A stretch of 64,000 nt of DNA from Dillenia suffruticosa (GCA_033439265.1 JAVTVX010000009.1:1415609-1479608), one strand, 5' to 3'. Positions 12,901 through 25,033 are shown, counted from the first letter of the stretch. Notes: generated from the letters alone by a model not told the origin. Numbers and translations: made by a program.

Positions 12901-15900
12901 ACGGCTTCAAATCCCTCATTATTCTCATCTATACGCCCATTTAGATCTCTTTCAATAAATAATTTTTCCCACTAGATTTGATTTATATAAATTCATCTAA
13001 ATCTTCCAAAAACTGTTGTTTACTAGTTGCATTTATATTTATTTAAGGTGCATAAATGCTAACTATATTAATTACGTCTTCTTCACTAGCTAGCTTAACA
13101 AGCAAAATTCTATCTTTCTTCGTTCTTATCTCCAATACATTCTCTTGTGAGTACTTATGGACAATTATTCCTACCCGGCTCTTAGTTTTATCCCTGCCTG
13201 TTCACTAAAGCTTATGGCTATGAGGTTTTACTTCTCTAGCCCTCTCCCCCACCTACAAGCACTCACCAGCCATGAGTTATAAAATACTCCCCAATTTTTT
13301 AACTGAAGATTAAAAAAATAGTCCTTCATATGGTAATTTATATTAAAAAATTTTAGGCATGACTTTGGTATAAGATTTGTGTATAATTTGGATATACTAT
13401 TCATACAAAAATTGTCTCCTAAAATTTTTTGTCGTTGTTTATGGAGTTTACTCCCTTCTCTAACCATAATTATAATTGAACAATTTAAAAATAAAAAGAA
13501 CAGAAAAAGATTTGTGCAACTGTGAAATGCTAAGAAAAAGTAATACAAATAATGTATCTTTTAACTTGTTATTTACTTCAAATCACTTGCAATGGGTAAT
13601 GTTCCTTTTAGTAAGCAATGCCTAATGTAACAAAGATAGTGAATGGTTAATTAGAAAATTCTTATAGTCACGTCTCTTTAGCTAAATCCTATGGTATCAA
13701 TTGGAAAACATTAAATATGGTTAGGTTTTTTCGTTGTAAAAAGGTAATATGAAGAACTTTAAACATGAGGAGAAACATCCATATTTAACACTGGGCCGGA
13801 ATTGAGTTGACCTTGTGTATTGAGGTGCACATTGAGATACATGCATTTGCATGTACATTTTTATGTTTTGGTCAATGATGCGATACTGAGGTTTCTTCTT
13901 TTTTTCCCCAAGAAATGACACAATACAGATAATGAAAGAAACGTGCAGATATTTAACACTGTGGTTTCTGGTTAGTTCATGGGCACTTACCACCAGTATA
14001 TCCTGTTTGTGCATTATATGGAAGAGCATTGGATCAAAAGAGCTTGGGATCACTAGAACCTCCGGCTAAGTTTTACCTGATAGTATCGTTTATGTCTCCT
14101 TGAATGATTTTCTTTTGAACAGGATAACTACCTTGAGGAAGCAATGAAAATGAGAAATCTTCTGGAGGAGTTCCATGGAAATCATGGCCTTCGACCTCCA
14201 ACCATTCTTGGTGTGAGAGAGCATGTCTTTACTGGAAGGTTTGGCATAACTATCTATATGAACCTTGTGACTGAAATATGCTTTTGTAGTCATGACTCAT
14301 GTTGATTTCATCTGTGCAGTGTATCATCGTTAGCATTGTTTATGTCCAATCAAGAGACTAGCTTTGTGACCTTGGCACAACGTGTGCTGGCGAATCCACT
14401 TAAGTAAGTGGTTTTTTTCCTTTGGCCAGTTAATCTAGATTAACAATGTAGCTCATGACTGTCACTGTCTCTCTTCTATCTCCATCTATCCGGCGAAACA
14501 GTACAGGGGAAGCTCCCTTCTTTTATGTTTGTTTGTGTATGTTGATCATCTTCATGATCACTATTTAACAAGTTTGCTTGTCGCTTTGAGGCTGATCGAA
14601 TTTGTGGGTTCATAGATGCACAATAGATGGAGCTTCTCTCTTTCACACACGAGCTCACACACATGCGCCAATCCTAGTTAGGTTACTTGACGTTTCACAA
14701 TTTTAACATTTTATTGGTGATATTGAGAGTGTCACTGCTCTTGGATTACTTTTTCTTTCAGAGTTCGTATGCACTATGGACATCCAGATGTATTTGACCG
14801 AATATTTCACTTATCTCGAGGTGGCATCAGTAAGGCATCACGCGTTATCAACATTAGTGAAGATATTTATGCAGGTATGGTAAATGTTTTTGCTTGTTTG
14901 TTTCTTGTGTGGCTCCTTGTGGCATCCTACCTTCTAATAATTTTCTTTGTATGTACATTGGCTGTCTGTGGGCTCTTGGAACCTGCACGGAGTTTGCCAT
15001 GCTAGTAAAATTTTTTATTATAATACATTCTTATGCTAATGCTATGTGGAAGCCTCATTAGATTACATATTGCAAATCCTTCCTTCACATCTATTGCTTG
15101 TAACATTTCAATCAACTCATCCTCTCTTTCTCTTTCTCATTTTTGTTGTTCCCCTTCAATGGCTTAACCCTCATCATGGATTACTATTGGTGCTCGTTTA
15201 ATTAATGAATCTGGGACTGCTTTTTCCATCAACTTTTAATCTGGGATGATTTTAAATTCCAGACTGGAGTTTATTTCCGTTTCTCGTTCTGGAATGATTA
15301 TGGATTCACTTTGCGATGTGGGATACCTATGAAGCGTGAGCACTCTCAAAGATCATTGCATTACACCTACCATCTGTTATCTTCAAAAATATGGAATAGA
15401 TTGGGATGCTAATGGGGTGAACATAGGCCTGAGCCTGCCAAGAACCACTAATAACAACTACTAGCTCAGCCTGAGGCTAGCTCAATCCAGCCTAATAACT
15501 GGCCCAGTGAGTAAGGCTAGGCCTAGCTCTTTAATTAGACCAGAAGCTTGAGGTTGTATTACCGTGTTGGGTTTTTTGTACTGTGAGAAATTCAAAAGAC
15601 AACAAATGAGGATGCGGGAAATTTTGATTCCCTCCCCCCATTTATTGAGGTCATCTCATAGATGTCATCAGTCACTATCATAGATATATAGATATCAGTG
15701 CCATGTCTAGCAGGGCATGATTGGGTGATCCTGATTCCAGTTGTGCATTTGAAATAGAAATAAGGAAACGGGGAAAAGATATGGATGTGCTAGCAATTAA
15801 GAAGCTTGCAAATTTAGAGTCAAAGGAATGGGAGAATGTTTTTCAGCAACAGGAGGCCTCTCATCTGTTTTAGTGATTGAGGGGGCATTGCCCCGCTTGA

Positions 15901-18900
15901 TTTCACTCCCTTGGTGCTTGCTTTATATATATCTTCTTGCTTCTCTAGAACACGAAAAAGAAGAAAGATATTGTTATGGCTAATATTAGCCCTCATGGTT
16001 GCATTTTAGTTGTGGATCATTTTTATTCTGTTTGATGACCATTATGTGCCTATTTTTGAATTCATTGTCAGTACAATTTGTTCAAAGCTGATGAATTAAT
16101 GTTGATTTTCAAGATTTTTCTGTTAATCTTTAAAGATGGTGAAGATGGCGTATGCTTCTTGATTCAGTGTAATTCAATTTCAATCACTTGTCTTCATGAA
16201 GAGAAAAGAGCAAGAATTCTTCCAATATTAAAACTTTCTTGTATGTTAATCTATGCCAGTGCTCATAACTTGTCACTGATGTTCTAGAGCACAACGAAAT
16301 CTGCAGGGTTTAACTCAACACTGAGGCAGGGCAATATCACACACCATGAATACATTCAGGTAGGATATATTAGATATTTTATGCCCATCTCCATTTCTAG
16401 CATGTTTACACAGATCCTCATGATTTATTTTATTATGCAGGTTGGAAAGGGAAGAGATGTTGGGCTAAACCAGATTGCCCTGTTTGAAGGTAAAGTGGCT
16501 GGTGGAAATGGTGAACAAGTACTAAGCAGGGACGTCTACAGGCTCGGACAGCTTTTTGACTTCTTTAGGATGCTCTCATTTTATTTTACAACAGTTGGTT
16601 ACTATGTGTGCACGATGGTAAGTTCTTCCTCTTTTAAAACCTTAATGAATTTCTCTTTTTTTTGTAAGTGCTACCAAATCTCTTGAGTTTCCTGATGTGA
16701 CTATCTTCATCCCTGCAGATGACTGTTCTTACGGTGTATATCTTCTTATATGGAAGGGCTTACCTGGTAAATTTATTCGACTGTATTTAAGATCAGTCTT
16801 TGAGCAATCGGTTTATTTTTTATATTTTTCAGATTTGTGAAGTACTAGTGCTGTCAAGTTTTCCAAGCATTGAAGAGATAGGAACTCATTCTGATCATGC
16901 TTTTTGGAACAACTTAAAGGGGCCACACAGTGTAGGCCAGATAATGATAGCAGCCACCTGCCCCCTCCCCCCCACCGCGTAAAAAAAAATAATGGAGAAT
17001 TGTCTGTCTGTTAATTTACTGTAAAATTTTTTCTTTCTTTGCCAAAATTGAATAAGCTTGACATTGGAAAAAATCTTTCACCAGCATAATCTTGGCTTAT
17101 AAATATATATTATATATATTTTTTTGATCAATACATATATATTATATATGTGTTTATAATGGTGATACTTTCCCTTGATGTGTACCTTGTGTATACAATC
17201 AGGCCTTCTCTGGACTAGATCGTGGAATCTCAAAGCAGGCTGAAATGTTGGGTAACACGGCACTCAATGCGGCACTAAACACGCAATTTTTGTTTCAGAT
17301 CGGTGTTTTCACTGCAGTGCCAATGATAATGGGCTTTATACTTGAACTGGGATTGCTAAAGGTTTGTTAACCTTTGTCTATTGTTATTATCTTCTTTCCA
17401 TTTACTTGTATATCGAGGCATGGAAGCTTTATTTTTGTTTCCTCCAACTTGTGAACTTATCTGATGTGCTCATCATTCTTCAACTATTTCCTATTTACTT
17501 TTGTGTGTTACTGTTTCTACCATTTAATGAAAATGTATGTTGCACATCTCACAAATTATTGAGGCCAAGTGCCATGATATTTTTTGGTTGAAAAATTCTT
17601 TTTTGTTCTTCCCCAAGTGGGAAATTTATTGACTGTGTAATAATTTTGGCAGGCTATTTTCAGTTTTATTACTATGCAACTTCAGTTATGTTCTGTCTTT
17701 TTCACATTCTCATTGGGGACTAGAACTCATTATTTTGGGCGCACTATCCTCCATGGTGGTGCAAAGGTATTGTTTTGTCTGAAATATTCTTTGAAAAGCT
17801 TATCCTGGCATTCTTCTGGGCAGTGTCAGATAATGATTCCTCCTAATTTCTGCTAACAGTATAAAGCAACTGGTAGAGGGTTTGTTGTCCGTCACATCAA
17901 ATTTGCAGAAAATTATAGGCTTTATTCAAGAAGTCATTTTGTCAAAGCGTGAGTAACTTTTCGATTTTCTTTTTGGATAGCAAGTTCAACTTGTTATAAA
18001 TTGGAATTTGCAGTTGAAACTCATCTGTAACTTTCTTCTTATCTTCTATAGGCTTGAAGTAGCACTGCTCCTAATAGTTTATATTGCATATGGGTATGCG
18101 GAGGGAGGTGCTGTATCCTTTGTACTGCTAACTATTAGCAGTTGGTTCCTTGTAATTTCTTGGCTGTTTGCACCTTATGTTTTCAATCCCTCTGGTTTTG
18201 AGTGGCAAAAGTAAGTTTGCTGCATTTAATTTGTATCATGTTTCTTGGCTGTGTCACTATAATTTTTTTTTTTTTAAATTACTCGTGTCTTTTTTTTATA
18301 ATGATTTTCTTGTGATTGATAGGACTGTGGAAGATTTTGATGATTGGACTAGTTGGCTTCTATACAAAGGAGGAGTTGGGGTGAAGGGAGATAATAGCTG
18401 GGAATCTTGGTGGGATGAGGAGCAGGTCATCAACATCAAGTTCTTATGTTTTTCATCATCACTTAATGCACTTAGTATCTCTTTCTGGATTGGTTTAACT
18501 CTTTTCTTCCTAGTTGCTCATTCAAAACCCCTTTTTTCTGTTTTGTGATTGTTTCCTGAAGTACTATTATTGGTCATACATTCACTTTAAAAGCAAATTT
18601 CTTTTATTTTCTGACATGGGAACTCTTGATGTTGAATTAAAAGTTTCCTCTGTTATCCCTTTTTGTGGACCTCAACAATCCTTTCTAGCAGATCTGCAGA
18701 ATGTTCCATCTCGCAGATTTGGCTTTACTTTACCTTTTTTTCAAGGACCATTTAGATACTACATTCTGTACTTTAGACACTTGTTGAATGTAATTTATAT
18801 TCTTGGGTATTTTTATTCTTTTTATTTGCTCAAAACTCCACTTGTTCTAAGACTTCTGCGTGATCAAAATTATTCACCTAGAATTGCAGAATAAGATTCT

Positions 18901-20828
18901 CGTAGTCAGATTGATTAATTGCATTCTCTTCTTTCCTTTTTTCTTTTCTTTTGGTGGTTTCGTAATTGCATTCTTTTATTACGTGCAACCTTAGCTCCTT
19001 CAAAGAGTTTGTTCATTTCTTTTTTTGATCTACCTTACATCTGCCATTTTCTTCATCACAGATGCATATCCAAACATTGAGGGGTCAAATATTAGAGACA
19101 ATTTTGAGCTTGAGATTCTTCTTGTTTCAGTATGGTATTGTGTATAAACTTCATGCAACCGGAAATGATACGTCACTTGCGGTACAAATCTATTCCTCTA
19201 ATTCTTCTTTGTGAATTATGCTGCATGTCTTGTTGCACTTATCTGGCTGTGTCATGCATGGGCTTTCTTGAAGGCATTCTGCCACCTTAAGCTGTCAATG
19301 GTTGTCAGACTAGTTCTATTATAAACGAGTGTTAACATAACACATGTAACTCAATGCTGTAACATTGGTATGACATGTGTAATTAGGTACAAGTATCTCT
19401 GGAAATTGATCACTGTTGCTTTTGGTTATGCTAGCAATCTTGTATATTTATACACCTGAGCATTTCTTGGACCAGCCCTGATTCAACCAAGATTATTGGG
19501 GGTATCAAGGAAAAATTCGGGCCTGGCCCAAGCCTAGACCTAAACATACCAGGCGAAGCTTCTTAAGGGGAACCTAAAGCCCGGGCCCCGCCCTGAAAAA
19601 TGTGGGGACAGTCTACCCAGAGATGTAAAAATTATGGAAAATGCTAGCCTGGCTCTGGTCTCAGTCTCGGCCCAACATAAGGGTGGGCTGAGCATGCTCA
19701 GGTCTACTTCTTGATAATCGGAGCCCATTAGCCTTTTTTAATGATTCATGTGCACTTATTAAAGCAATGAGTAACCATTTTACCTGAACTCTGAATGCCT
19801 TTAATAGTGATGCTGAAATGACAAAAAGTACTTCAGCTTATTTTGTTAATGGTTGAATGTTAAGATTTATGTTTGTGACTCGATGTAACAACCCTTGCGG
19901 TATCCCTTCTAGCGCCAGCTGCTTCTGCAGATGGTGTGATCAAATGCTGTGAAATCAATCATTGTCTGGATTATAAGCTTTAATTTATCATATTTAAGAT
20001 GAAAGATTCTTCATTGGATGAATATCAGCTTTTCTCAAACGGTTATAATTTCTCTTTCTAGGTCTATGGCTTCTCCTGGGTTGTGCTTGTGGGCATTGTC
20101 ATGATATATAAGGTTTGCATCTGATACTTCTCTTCACGAAACTTTTATATTCTGCTGGCTGCTCTAGTTTCACCATTTGTCTCATGATATACCTTTTTAA
20201 ATATTTTGATCTTGCAGGTCTTCACCTTTAGCCCAAAAAAATCAGCCGATTTTCAGTTAGTTATGCGTGTCATCCAAGGAGTCACATTCTTGACCATTGT
20301 TGCAGCCCTTTGTCTTGTAGTTGCATTTACTGATCTGTCAATTCCTGACTTATTTGCAAGCCTTCTTGCCTTTATTCCTACTGGGTGGGCAATCATATGT
20401 GTAAGTAGACAGCTCAAAAAATTTACTCTTTAATTGATGTTAAAGTTGCAATGCCATTAAGAATACTCAAAAGGTGGACTGGGTTTGATCTGACCCAGAT
20501 CTGTGATGTATAATTGAGTGAATAATTTTGTCTGGTGTTAAATTTAACCCTGAAACCTGATGCAATGGAACACCTTGTTATGCTGGTGCAGCTTGCAATT
20601 ACATGGAAAGGGATTGTAAGGAGGCTCGGGTTATGGCATTCAGTACGAGAATACGCCAGACTGTATGATGCAGGAATGGGTATACTAATCTTTGCTCCTA
20701 TTGCAGTGTTATCATGGTTCCCGTTTGTATCTACTTTCCAGTCCCGCCTCCTCTATAACCAAGCATTCAGTCGTGGACTTGAGATTTCCCTCATTCTTGC
20801 TGGAAACAAAGCTAACGTCGACTTGTGA
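917..20828 (+). CDS. CALS10: Callose synthase 10-like (GSL8 type), 3' part, 27 exons
   Basis: Plasma-membrane 1,3-beta-glucan synthase (UDP-glucose to callose). The Arabidopsis CalS10/GSL8 enzyme acts in cell-plate and plasmodesmal callose deposition. Exons: 917-998, 1083-1243, 1327-1447, 4400-4497, 4611-4701, 4811-4971, 5209-5318, 6301-6429, 6575-6643, 6734-6905, 8334-8451, 8673-8792, 14123-14238, 14320-14403, 14762-14874, 16307-16359, 16441-16617, 16719-16766, 17203-17361, 17653-17766, 17860-17948, 18052-18210, 18323-18425, 19062-19181, 20062-20112, 20218-20400, 20592-20828. All junctions are GT-AG and in phase, giving 1,078 residues of a family usually near 1,900. Recognisable blocks include RFWASYRGQTLART (exon 8), GMMYYRRALMLQSF (exon 9), IKLPGDPKLGEGKPENQNHA (exon 12), MHYGHPDVFDRIFH (exon 15) and GKGRDVGLNQIALFEGKVAG (exon 17). 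From exon 17 on there are many membrane segments. The end ...LAGNKANVDL resembles GSL8. Assignment to CalS10 rather than CalS9 rests on remembered family sequence. No frameshift or stop was found. Confidence 0.93.
1971..2132. repeat. 81-bp tandem duplication
   Basis: Two adjacent copies with an 81-base period share GAAAATCCCAAGTGATC and TATAAGAGTCTTTGATAGGA, with only a few substitutions. The TCCC landmark falls at 1991 and again at 2072. The duplication lies inside the LINE remnant. The period is a multiple of three but the DNA is not coding. Confidence 0.85.
2225..2345 (+). repeat. Dispersed plant repeat with the 'TGGGGTTGGCTATATGGATC' core
   Basis: A CCA/ACC-rich lead-in is followed by AAGCCTTTATCCCACCAAGT, then the TGGGGTTGGCTATATGGATC core and a CATTGTACTTTATTTCATAT-type tail. 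I recognise this phrase as one that recurs across plant genomes as part of an uncharacterised, probably LINE- or SINE-derived, dispersed element. The family name is not known to me. Confidence 0.5.
5319..6300 (+). other. Callose synthase intron after exon 7
   Basis: This 982-base intron has no coding signal. It contains a patch (about 5690-6180) with short inverted words of the type CTAAGTGAGGCGC and GCTCACCTTTGTGCC. That may be the ends of a small degenerate transposon. No target-site duplication was recognised. Confidence 0.4.
6906..8333 (+). other. Callose synthase intron after exon 10
   Basis: This 1.4-kb intron separates the exon ending ALLLQR from the exon starting NEALRVAF. I see no coding region, structured repeat or transposon protein fragment in it. 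Confidence 0.6.
8793..14122 (+). other. Callose synthase intron 12 (of those in the window), 5.3 kb
   Basis: This is the largest intron visible in the gene, between the exon ending IQTIDMNQ and the exon starting DNYLEEAMK. About half of it is an antisense RTE-type LINE (about 10600-13215). Similar words flank the LINE, ACAAGCACTTACTAGCCATA at about 10278 and ACAAGCACTCACCAGCCATG at about 13255, so it may sit in or beside another repeat. The remainder (8793-10080 and 13300-14122) is ordinary AT-rich intron. Confidence 0.75.
10600..13215 (-). mobile_element. Degenerate RTE-like non-LTR retrotransposon, antisense
   Basis: The minus strand carries, in order, remnants of a LINE polyprotein. About 13190-13030 has the endonuclease block RVGIIVHKYSQENVLEIRTK followed by a SIYAP motif. 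12928-12542 has the endonuclease end (MVTYKNGSNASQINFFLIRR, then VIPSESVTTQHRFLVLDVHV). 12110-11871 has the start of reverse transcriptase (HEIREALKRMKNN, then DDIPTKVWKCL). 11276-11287 encodes the catalytic FADD box within MVYAFADDIVLIDK. About 11000-10890 has a C-terminal block (ICDRMMPLQLKEKFYRITVR). Frames shift repeatedly and stops interrupt, so it is inactive. The block order and C-terminal sequence resemble plant RTE-type elements. Exact ends were not fixed. Confidence 0.85.
14875..16306 (+). other. Callose synthase intron after exon 15
   Basis: This 1.4-kb intron has no coding content. It includes a GGCC-rich dispersed repeat fragment at about 15415-15545; the rest is T-rich intron. 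Confidence 0.6.
15415..15545. repeat. GGCC-rich dispersed repeat, copy 1
   Basis: This patch is rich in AGGCCTGAGCCTG, CAGCCTGAGGCTAGCTC, CTGGCCCAGTGAG and GGCTAGGCCTAGCTC words, against an AT-rich intron. The same vocabulary recurs at 19480-19740, 25420-25960 and 26810-26960, which suggests one dispersed family. Confidence 0.45.
19480..19740. repeat. GGCC-rich dispersed repeat, copy 2
   Basis: Sharply GC-richer than the surrounding intron, with TTCGGGCCTGGCCCAAGCCT, AAAGCCCGGGCCCCGCCCTG and TCTCGGCCCAACATAAGGGT. It has the look of the common plant GGGCC/GCCC dispersed repeat. It lies in the callose synthase intron 19182-20061. No terminal inverted repeats or target-site duplications were identified. 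Confidence 0.5.
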
Positions 20829-22652
20829 GAATCCCGTCGGAGCATTTCTTTTTGAGATGGACATTTAAGCTGCAGCCAGAGGGATTGTAACTTTGTGTTG
20901 GAAATTGGGATTTCATAACATGTTCTTCCTAGTTGCTAGTTATAGCATGGCTGCTAGTGGTATAGATTTTATAAGAAATATGCCACATGTTGAGGATAGA
21001 TGAACATGTTTTTGGGATGATGAAGCATGTAAATTGTTTTGGATGAGCTCTTGCGTCACTGTTGTTAGAAATGGATCCTATCCCGAAATTTCCATCTGTG
21101 TGCTCATGTTTTCGCATCAATTCAATTAGGGAAAAAGGAAAAAAAGTAAAGCAAATTCAGTCATTTCAAAACTGCAATGCTGAAGAATAATTCCGGCCAG
21201 AAGATAGGTCATTGCTTCTTGTCCTGATCTGTGGTGTGATTATATTGTCATTGCTTCTTGTATGTACGAGTGATTTACTAGTGCAGCTCCTTGCCCCATT
21301 ATGATTAAAATCAATAACCAATGCTTTAGAAAAAATTCTTAATTTATCGACCTCAAAATATTGGTAAATTTTGAGATATTGAAAAAAAATAAAATGTTTC
21401 GATAATTTAATGTTTAAAGTAAAATATAGACATGAAAATTTATTTTTATTTGATCAAGTAATATGAAAATTTGAGTAATTTTCTTTTTAAAGAAAATCAT
21501 TAGTATTTGATAATTATATTAAATTCGAGAAATCAAAATCAGATTATATCTTTAAAAGAAAACTTTCTTAATATCTCCATTAACCAGGGGTCCTTAAATG
21601 GTGAAACTCTCGTTCTTAAGGGAATAGTTTAGTAGTATAAATTTTCTTCTCTGGATTTTAGGTTTAAATCTTTATATGACAAAAAAAAAAAAAAAGTTGA
21701 AACTATCTAACTTTTGGATCAATTAGGGGTATCAGTAGAATCCTGGATCCAAGTAGATGTTGGCTTATCCTATCCCCACGTATAAGGAATTTGTATAACA
21801 GGGTAGGATAATAATGGGTATTGCTCTATAAATTAAAATGGTCAATGACAAGTTAAATTAAATTTTTAAATATTAGGAAAAATTAGTTTTTTAAAATTAA
21901 AATGATTTTAAATTATTTATATATATATTAAAAATAAATATAAAATTTGATTAAAATAACAATAGCACGTGGCGTTAAGAGTCAATTTCATTCTATCCTT
22001 TGGTCTCCCATGGACCAAAGCAAAACCCAAACCAATGTTGAGGTCTTTACCCTTAGTTTGGGAGTCTGGGAAGTCTAGCAGAGGAAAGAAAAGAAAATAA
22101 AAACATAAATGAAATGGTGAATTTTTTTTTTCATTTTGTTTTAAATTTGAGAATTATTCAGAATTAAATATTTTTTTATCATTTTTAAAAAAAATTCATT
22201 TGATATATTAAAAAATTAATAAAACCCAACTTTTCTTTTCTCTGTTTCTTTCTAATTTTGGGAAGAAATTTTTTTATTTTATATTAAAAATCAGTCTATT
22301 TCTTCTCTTCTCTCTTCGCATAAAACTCACAAACAAAAAAATAAAGCGATTTTCTCCTCTAATCTCTTCTCTTCTTTCGAAATTTGTCTATCCAAACGTA
22401 GTTTTTGTCTTTGGGTCTTCGGTCCGCACCGCTTTTGAAACGGTTACATAAAAATGCGCACTCAGCGTATTTTAGCACAAAGTGGAAAAATAAAGGAATA
22501 TAGTCGGTGCGCGAGCTCGTAAGTCGACGTTTGATACTCCAATTGACAGTTCCTCCTCCTTCCCCCCCCCCTCTCCCTCTCTCTCTTCCCGTCGATTCTC
22601 TCTTTTACTCGTCTCTCGCCGAGCATCCGATTCAAGTTCCTGCGATCTGCAT
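20829..22652. other. Callose synthase 3' UTR, spacer and NOI 5' region
   Basis: About 300-500 bases after the stop are probably 3' UTR. From 21300 to 22350 the DNA is AT-rich spacer without genes. From about 22360 it becomes pyrimidine-rich (TTCTCCTCTAATCTCTTCTC, then a CCCCCCCTCTCCCTCTCTCT tract near 22563), which is typical of a plant promoter and 5' UTR leading to the NOI start at 22653. Confidence 0.6.
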
Positions 22653-25033
22653 ATGGAATCGGTTAGATTCTTCTTCCTTTTGCTTCGATTTTTCATTCTT
22701 ATCATTTGTACTATATCATGATTCCATGTGATTTATATTGCTATGAATCTTGAGAGAGAGAGAGAGAGAGAGAGGTTTCGCGATCGAGATAGGTATGGCA
22801 ATATGACTTGATTTTGGTTTTCTGAGGTCGTGATTGAAAAAAAAAAAAAAAATCCTGCGGCAAATTACGATTTTCCGAGTTAGGGTTAATTTTGATTTTA
22901 GTCAAGAGAGTTCTGTCTCTCTGTATGTGTTGGTGCTTTTGTGTGCTTATGGATATGTCTATATATGCTTTTACAGAACTTGGTTTTGATGTTCACCTAT
23001 TTGATTTAATGCTCTTTTCTTGTTTCCTTTTTGTGTTGTTCTGTTTAGTTAATGAAATGTGTTAGATACCGCAAAGATATGAATAGTGGATGACTAGATT
23101 GTGGGTTGTTGAAGTGAGATTGTTGCCCTAACTTTTTGAGTTTGGGCGAATTTTGATTTTCTGTGTTAGGTTTAATTTTGGTTAAGGATAATCTAAGTAC
23201 AGTGTCATTGATTCTGTTTTTGTGTGTTTCTGTATATGGTTTGCTTCTAGTGAGTTAATAGTATTGTTTTATTTTTCAATAACTTAATGTGACTACCAAA
23301 TTTATATAGAGAGGGTGGGGCGAAATACAACATGCTGGGGGACTGCATTTGTGGTAATAATTTTTTAAATTATACATATTAAGTTGAAATGTTTAATGTT
23401 TCAATAACTTAATTTATAATGTTTCCCATGAATCCTGGAATAGTAAAAGAAAAGTGGAATCTATATAATGGCATGCATGCAATTAAGTCTTTGTAATATG
23501 TAAGGTGTAAAAATGTATTATGTAAATGGCTAAGTTAATGTTGATTTTAGCAAAGACAAGAGAGTACTTGTCTCTTATCCGTATGCGTAATTGTGTTTTG
23601 TTGACTGCATGTACATGATCATGGTTTGATTTTTCTCTTCTATATTTTTGTATGCTAACTTGATTGTATATTTTTGGTACCAGAAACTTATTGAGGCTTC
23701 GAATGATAACCACAATAATGAATTCCCATAATGGCATGGTGACTATGTAATAATTTCTTTGCAATAGCCAGCAAGGAAAATAGTTTTTACTCTTATAAAA
23801 GAAAACTAGTTTTTTTTGCTACATTTGAAATTTGATAGTATAACGGGTTTGAGGAATTTAGTGGAGCTTTGAGATGACGTGCAAAGGTATTTCACCTCAG
23901 TATCACCTTTAATTGTTGGGATGCTTCTTTTCTCTATCATATGTTCTATAGTTGTATAGGTGTATGAAAATGCATGTTATAAGGATACATTGAGTAAAAA
24001 AAAAAAAGGTATTCAAAGCCTTGTAAACGTGGTGTATAGATCATTTGTTACTTGATTTTGAAGATCTTTGTTCCTGATCAAAACTAACAAGTAGGTTCCC
24101 CCCCCCCCCCAAATGGTACTTGTTTTAGTGGAGTGATATCATTGAAGGAACAAAACTTTGATATTACAAAAAGGTTCTTTCTCTGCTGGCTTCTGTTAGT
24201 TTATGTTCTAATAAATGTTATTTTCTTAATGCGAGTTGTTTGAGGGTGTGATACATGTAGGTCATAGGAAGAGGCTATCTTAGTGGTTCTAGTTATGTTT
24301 AATAACTTTTGTTCCCCCTTTGAGGCCTATGATTGGTTTACAAAATCAAACCAGTGGATTAACCTTACTTATCTTGCGTTATTCGGTTTATAATTGCATA
24401 TGCCATTAAACATCAAGAACTTTTGTTTGTGAAAATATAACTTTTGACATCACTGCGGTTCTTTTGAAAATATAATCATATTTTCTCATCTTAATATATT
24501 GATTCTTGAGTCACATTTTGCTGCTATGAATGTTGGATGCCCATGGTTTACTAGAAGTGGGTGGTGGCCATTTGTGAAAATGACATTCATGGCTTTTCCA
24601 TGAGGAACAAATACAGGTTGAAGGCTTAATATTTATAATTTTGGGTAAGGCTTAATATATATAACTTTTGTTTGGGTATTGAAGTGGAAATTAATTTTGT
24701 GACGACTTCCCATTGCGCAACAGGATAAAGGACAGCCACTGCCTAAATTTGGTGAATGGGATGTGAATGACCCTGCCTCAGCTGATAGTTTTACTGTCAT
24801 ATTTAACAAAGCTAGAGATGAGAAAAAGGGCAGTGCTGCTTCTGCTAATGCAGCTTCTCCACGAAGAAATGAGAAAAACCATAATCAGAATGAGACGGAC
24901 CAGTATCCAATAAAGGTATGAGCTTGTGCAGAATGTTTGATACAGGATACAAGGCTATCTCATCATTTTACTTCTGTTATTGTTAATCGTTATCTTGCTT
25001 CTATTTCAGAAGAGGTGGTTTTGCTGTGGTTGA
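22653..25033 (+). CDS. RIN4/NOI-domain protein, 74 residues, three exons
   Basis: Small NOI (nitrate-induced) family protein of the RIN4 group, which are membrane-associated proteins linked to plant immunity. Exons: 22653-22661 (only Met-Glu-Ser), 24724-24915, 25010-25033 (only KRWFCCG and stop). Exon 2 carries the NOI core at residues 4-36: GQPLPKFGEWDVND, then FTVIFNKARDEKK. LPKFGEW fits the [LVI]PxFGxW site that the bacterial protease AvrRpt2 cleaves in RIN4 and NOI proteins. The C-terminal WFCC cysteines match the acylated membrane anchor of the family. The start at 22653 was chosen because ATG-GAA-TCG is followed by a GT donor and joins in frame to GAT-AAA-GGA, the usual NOI opening. The exon 2 to 3 junction is GT-AG and in phase. 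Single-NOI proteins of 70-90 residues are normal. The 5' micro-exon is the least certain part. Confidence 0.88.
22662..24723 (+). other. NOI gene intron 1, 2.1 kb
   Basis: The intron lies directly after a nine-base coding part of exon 1. It begins GTTAGA and ends CAACAG. It holds a (GA)n microsatellite at 22752-22774, a poly-A run near 22838 and a poly-C run near 24096. No coding sequence or transposon fragment was recognised. Confidence 0.7.
22752..22774. repeat. (GA)n microsatellite
   Basis: Uninterrupted GA dinucleotides, about 11 units, in the NOI first intron about 90 bases after the start exon. Confidence 0.9.

Noticed and set aside
17096-17159. Imperfect AT-rich inverted repeat in a callose synthase intron
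   Set aside because: It is almost entirely A and T with several mismatches, so it could easily arise by chance in TA-rich intron DNA.
21590-21690. tRNA-like segment in the spacer (GGTGAAACTCTCGTTCTTAA)
   Set aside because: No cloverleaf or T-loop GGTTCGAATCC consensus could be placed.
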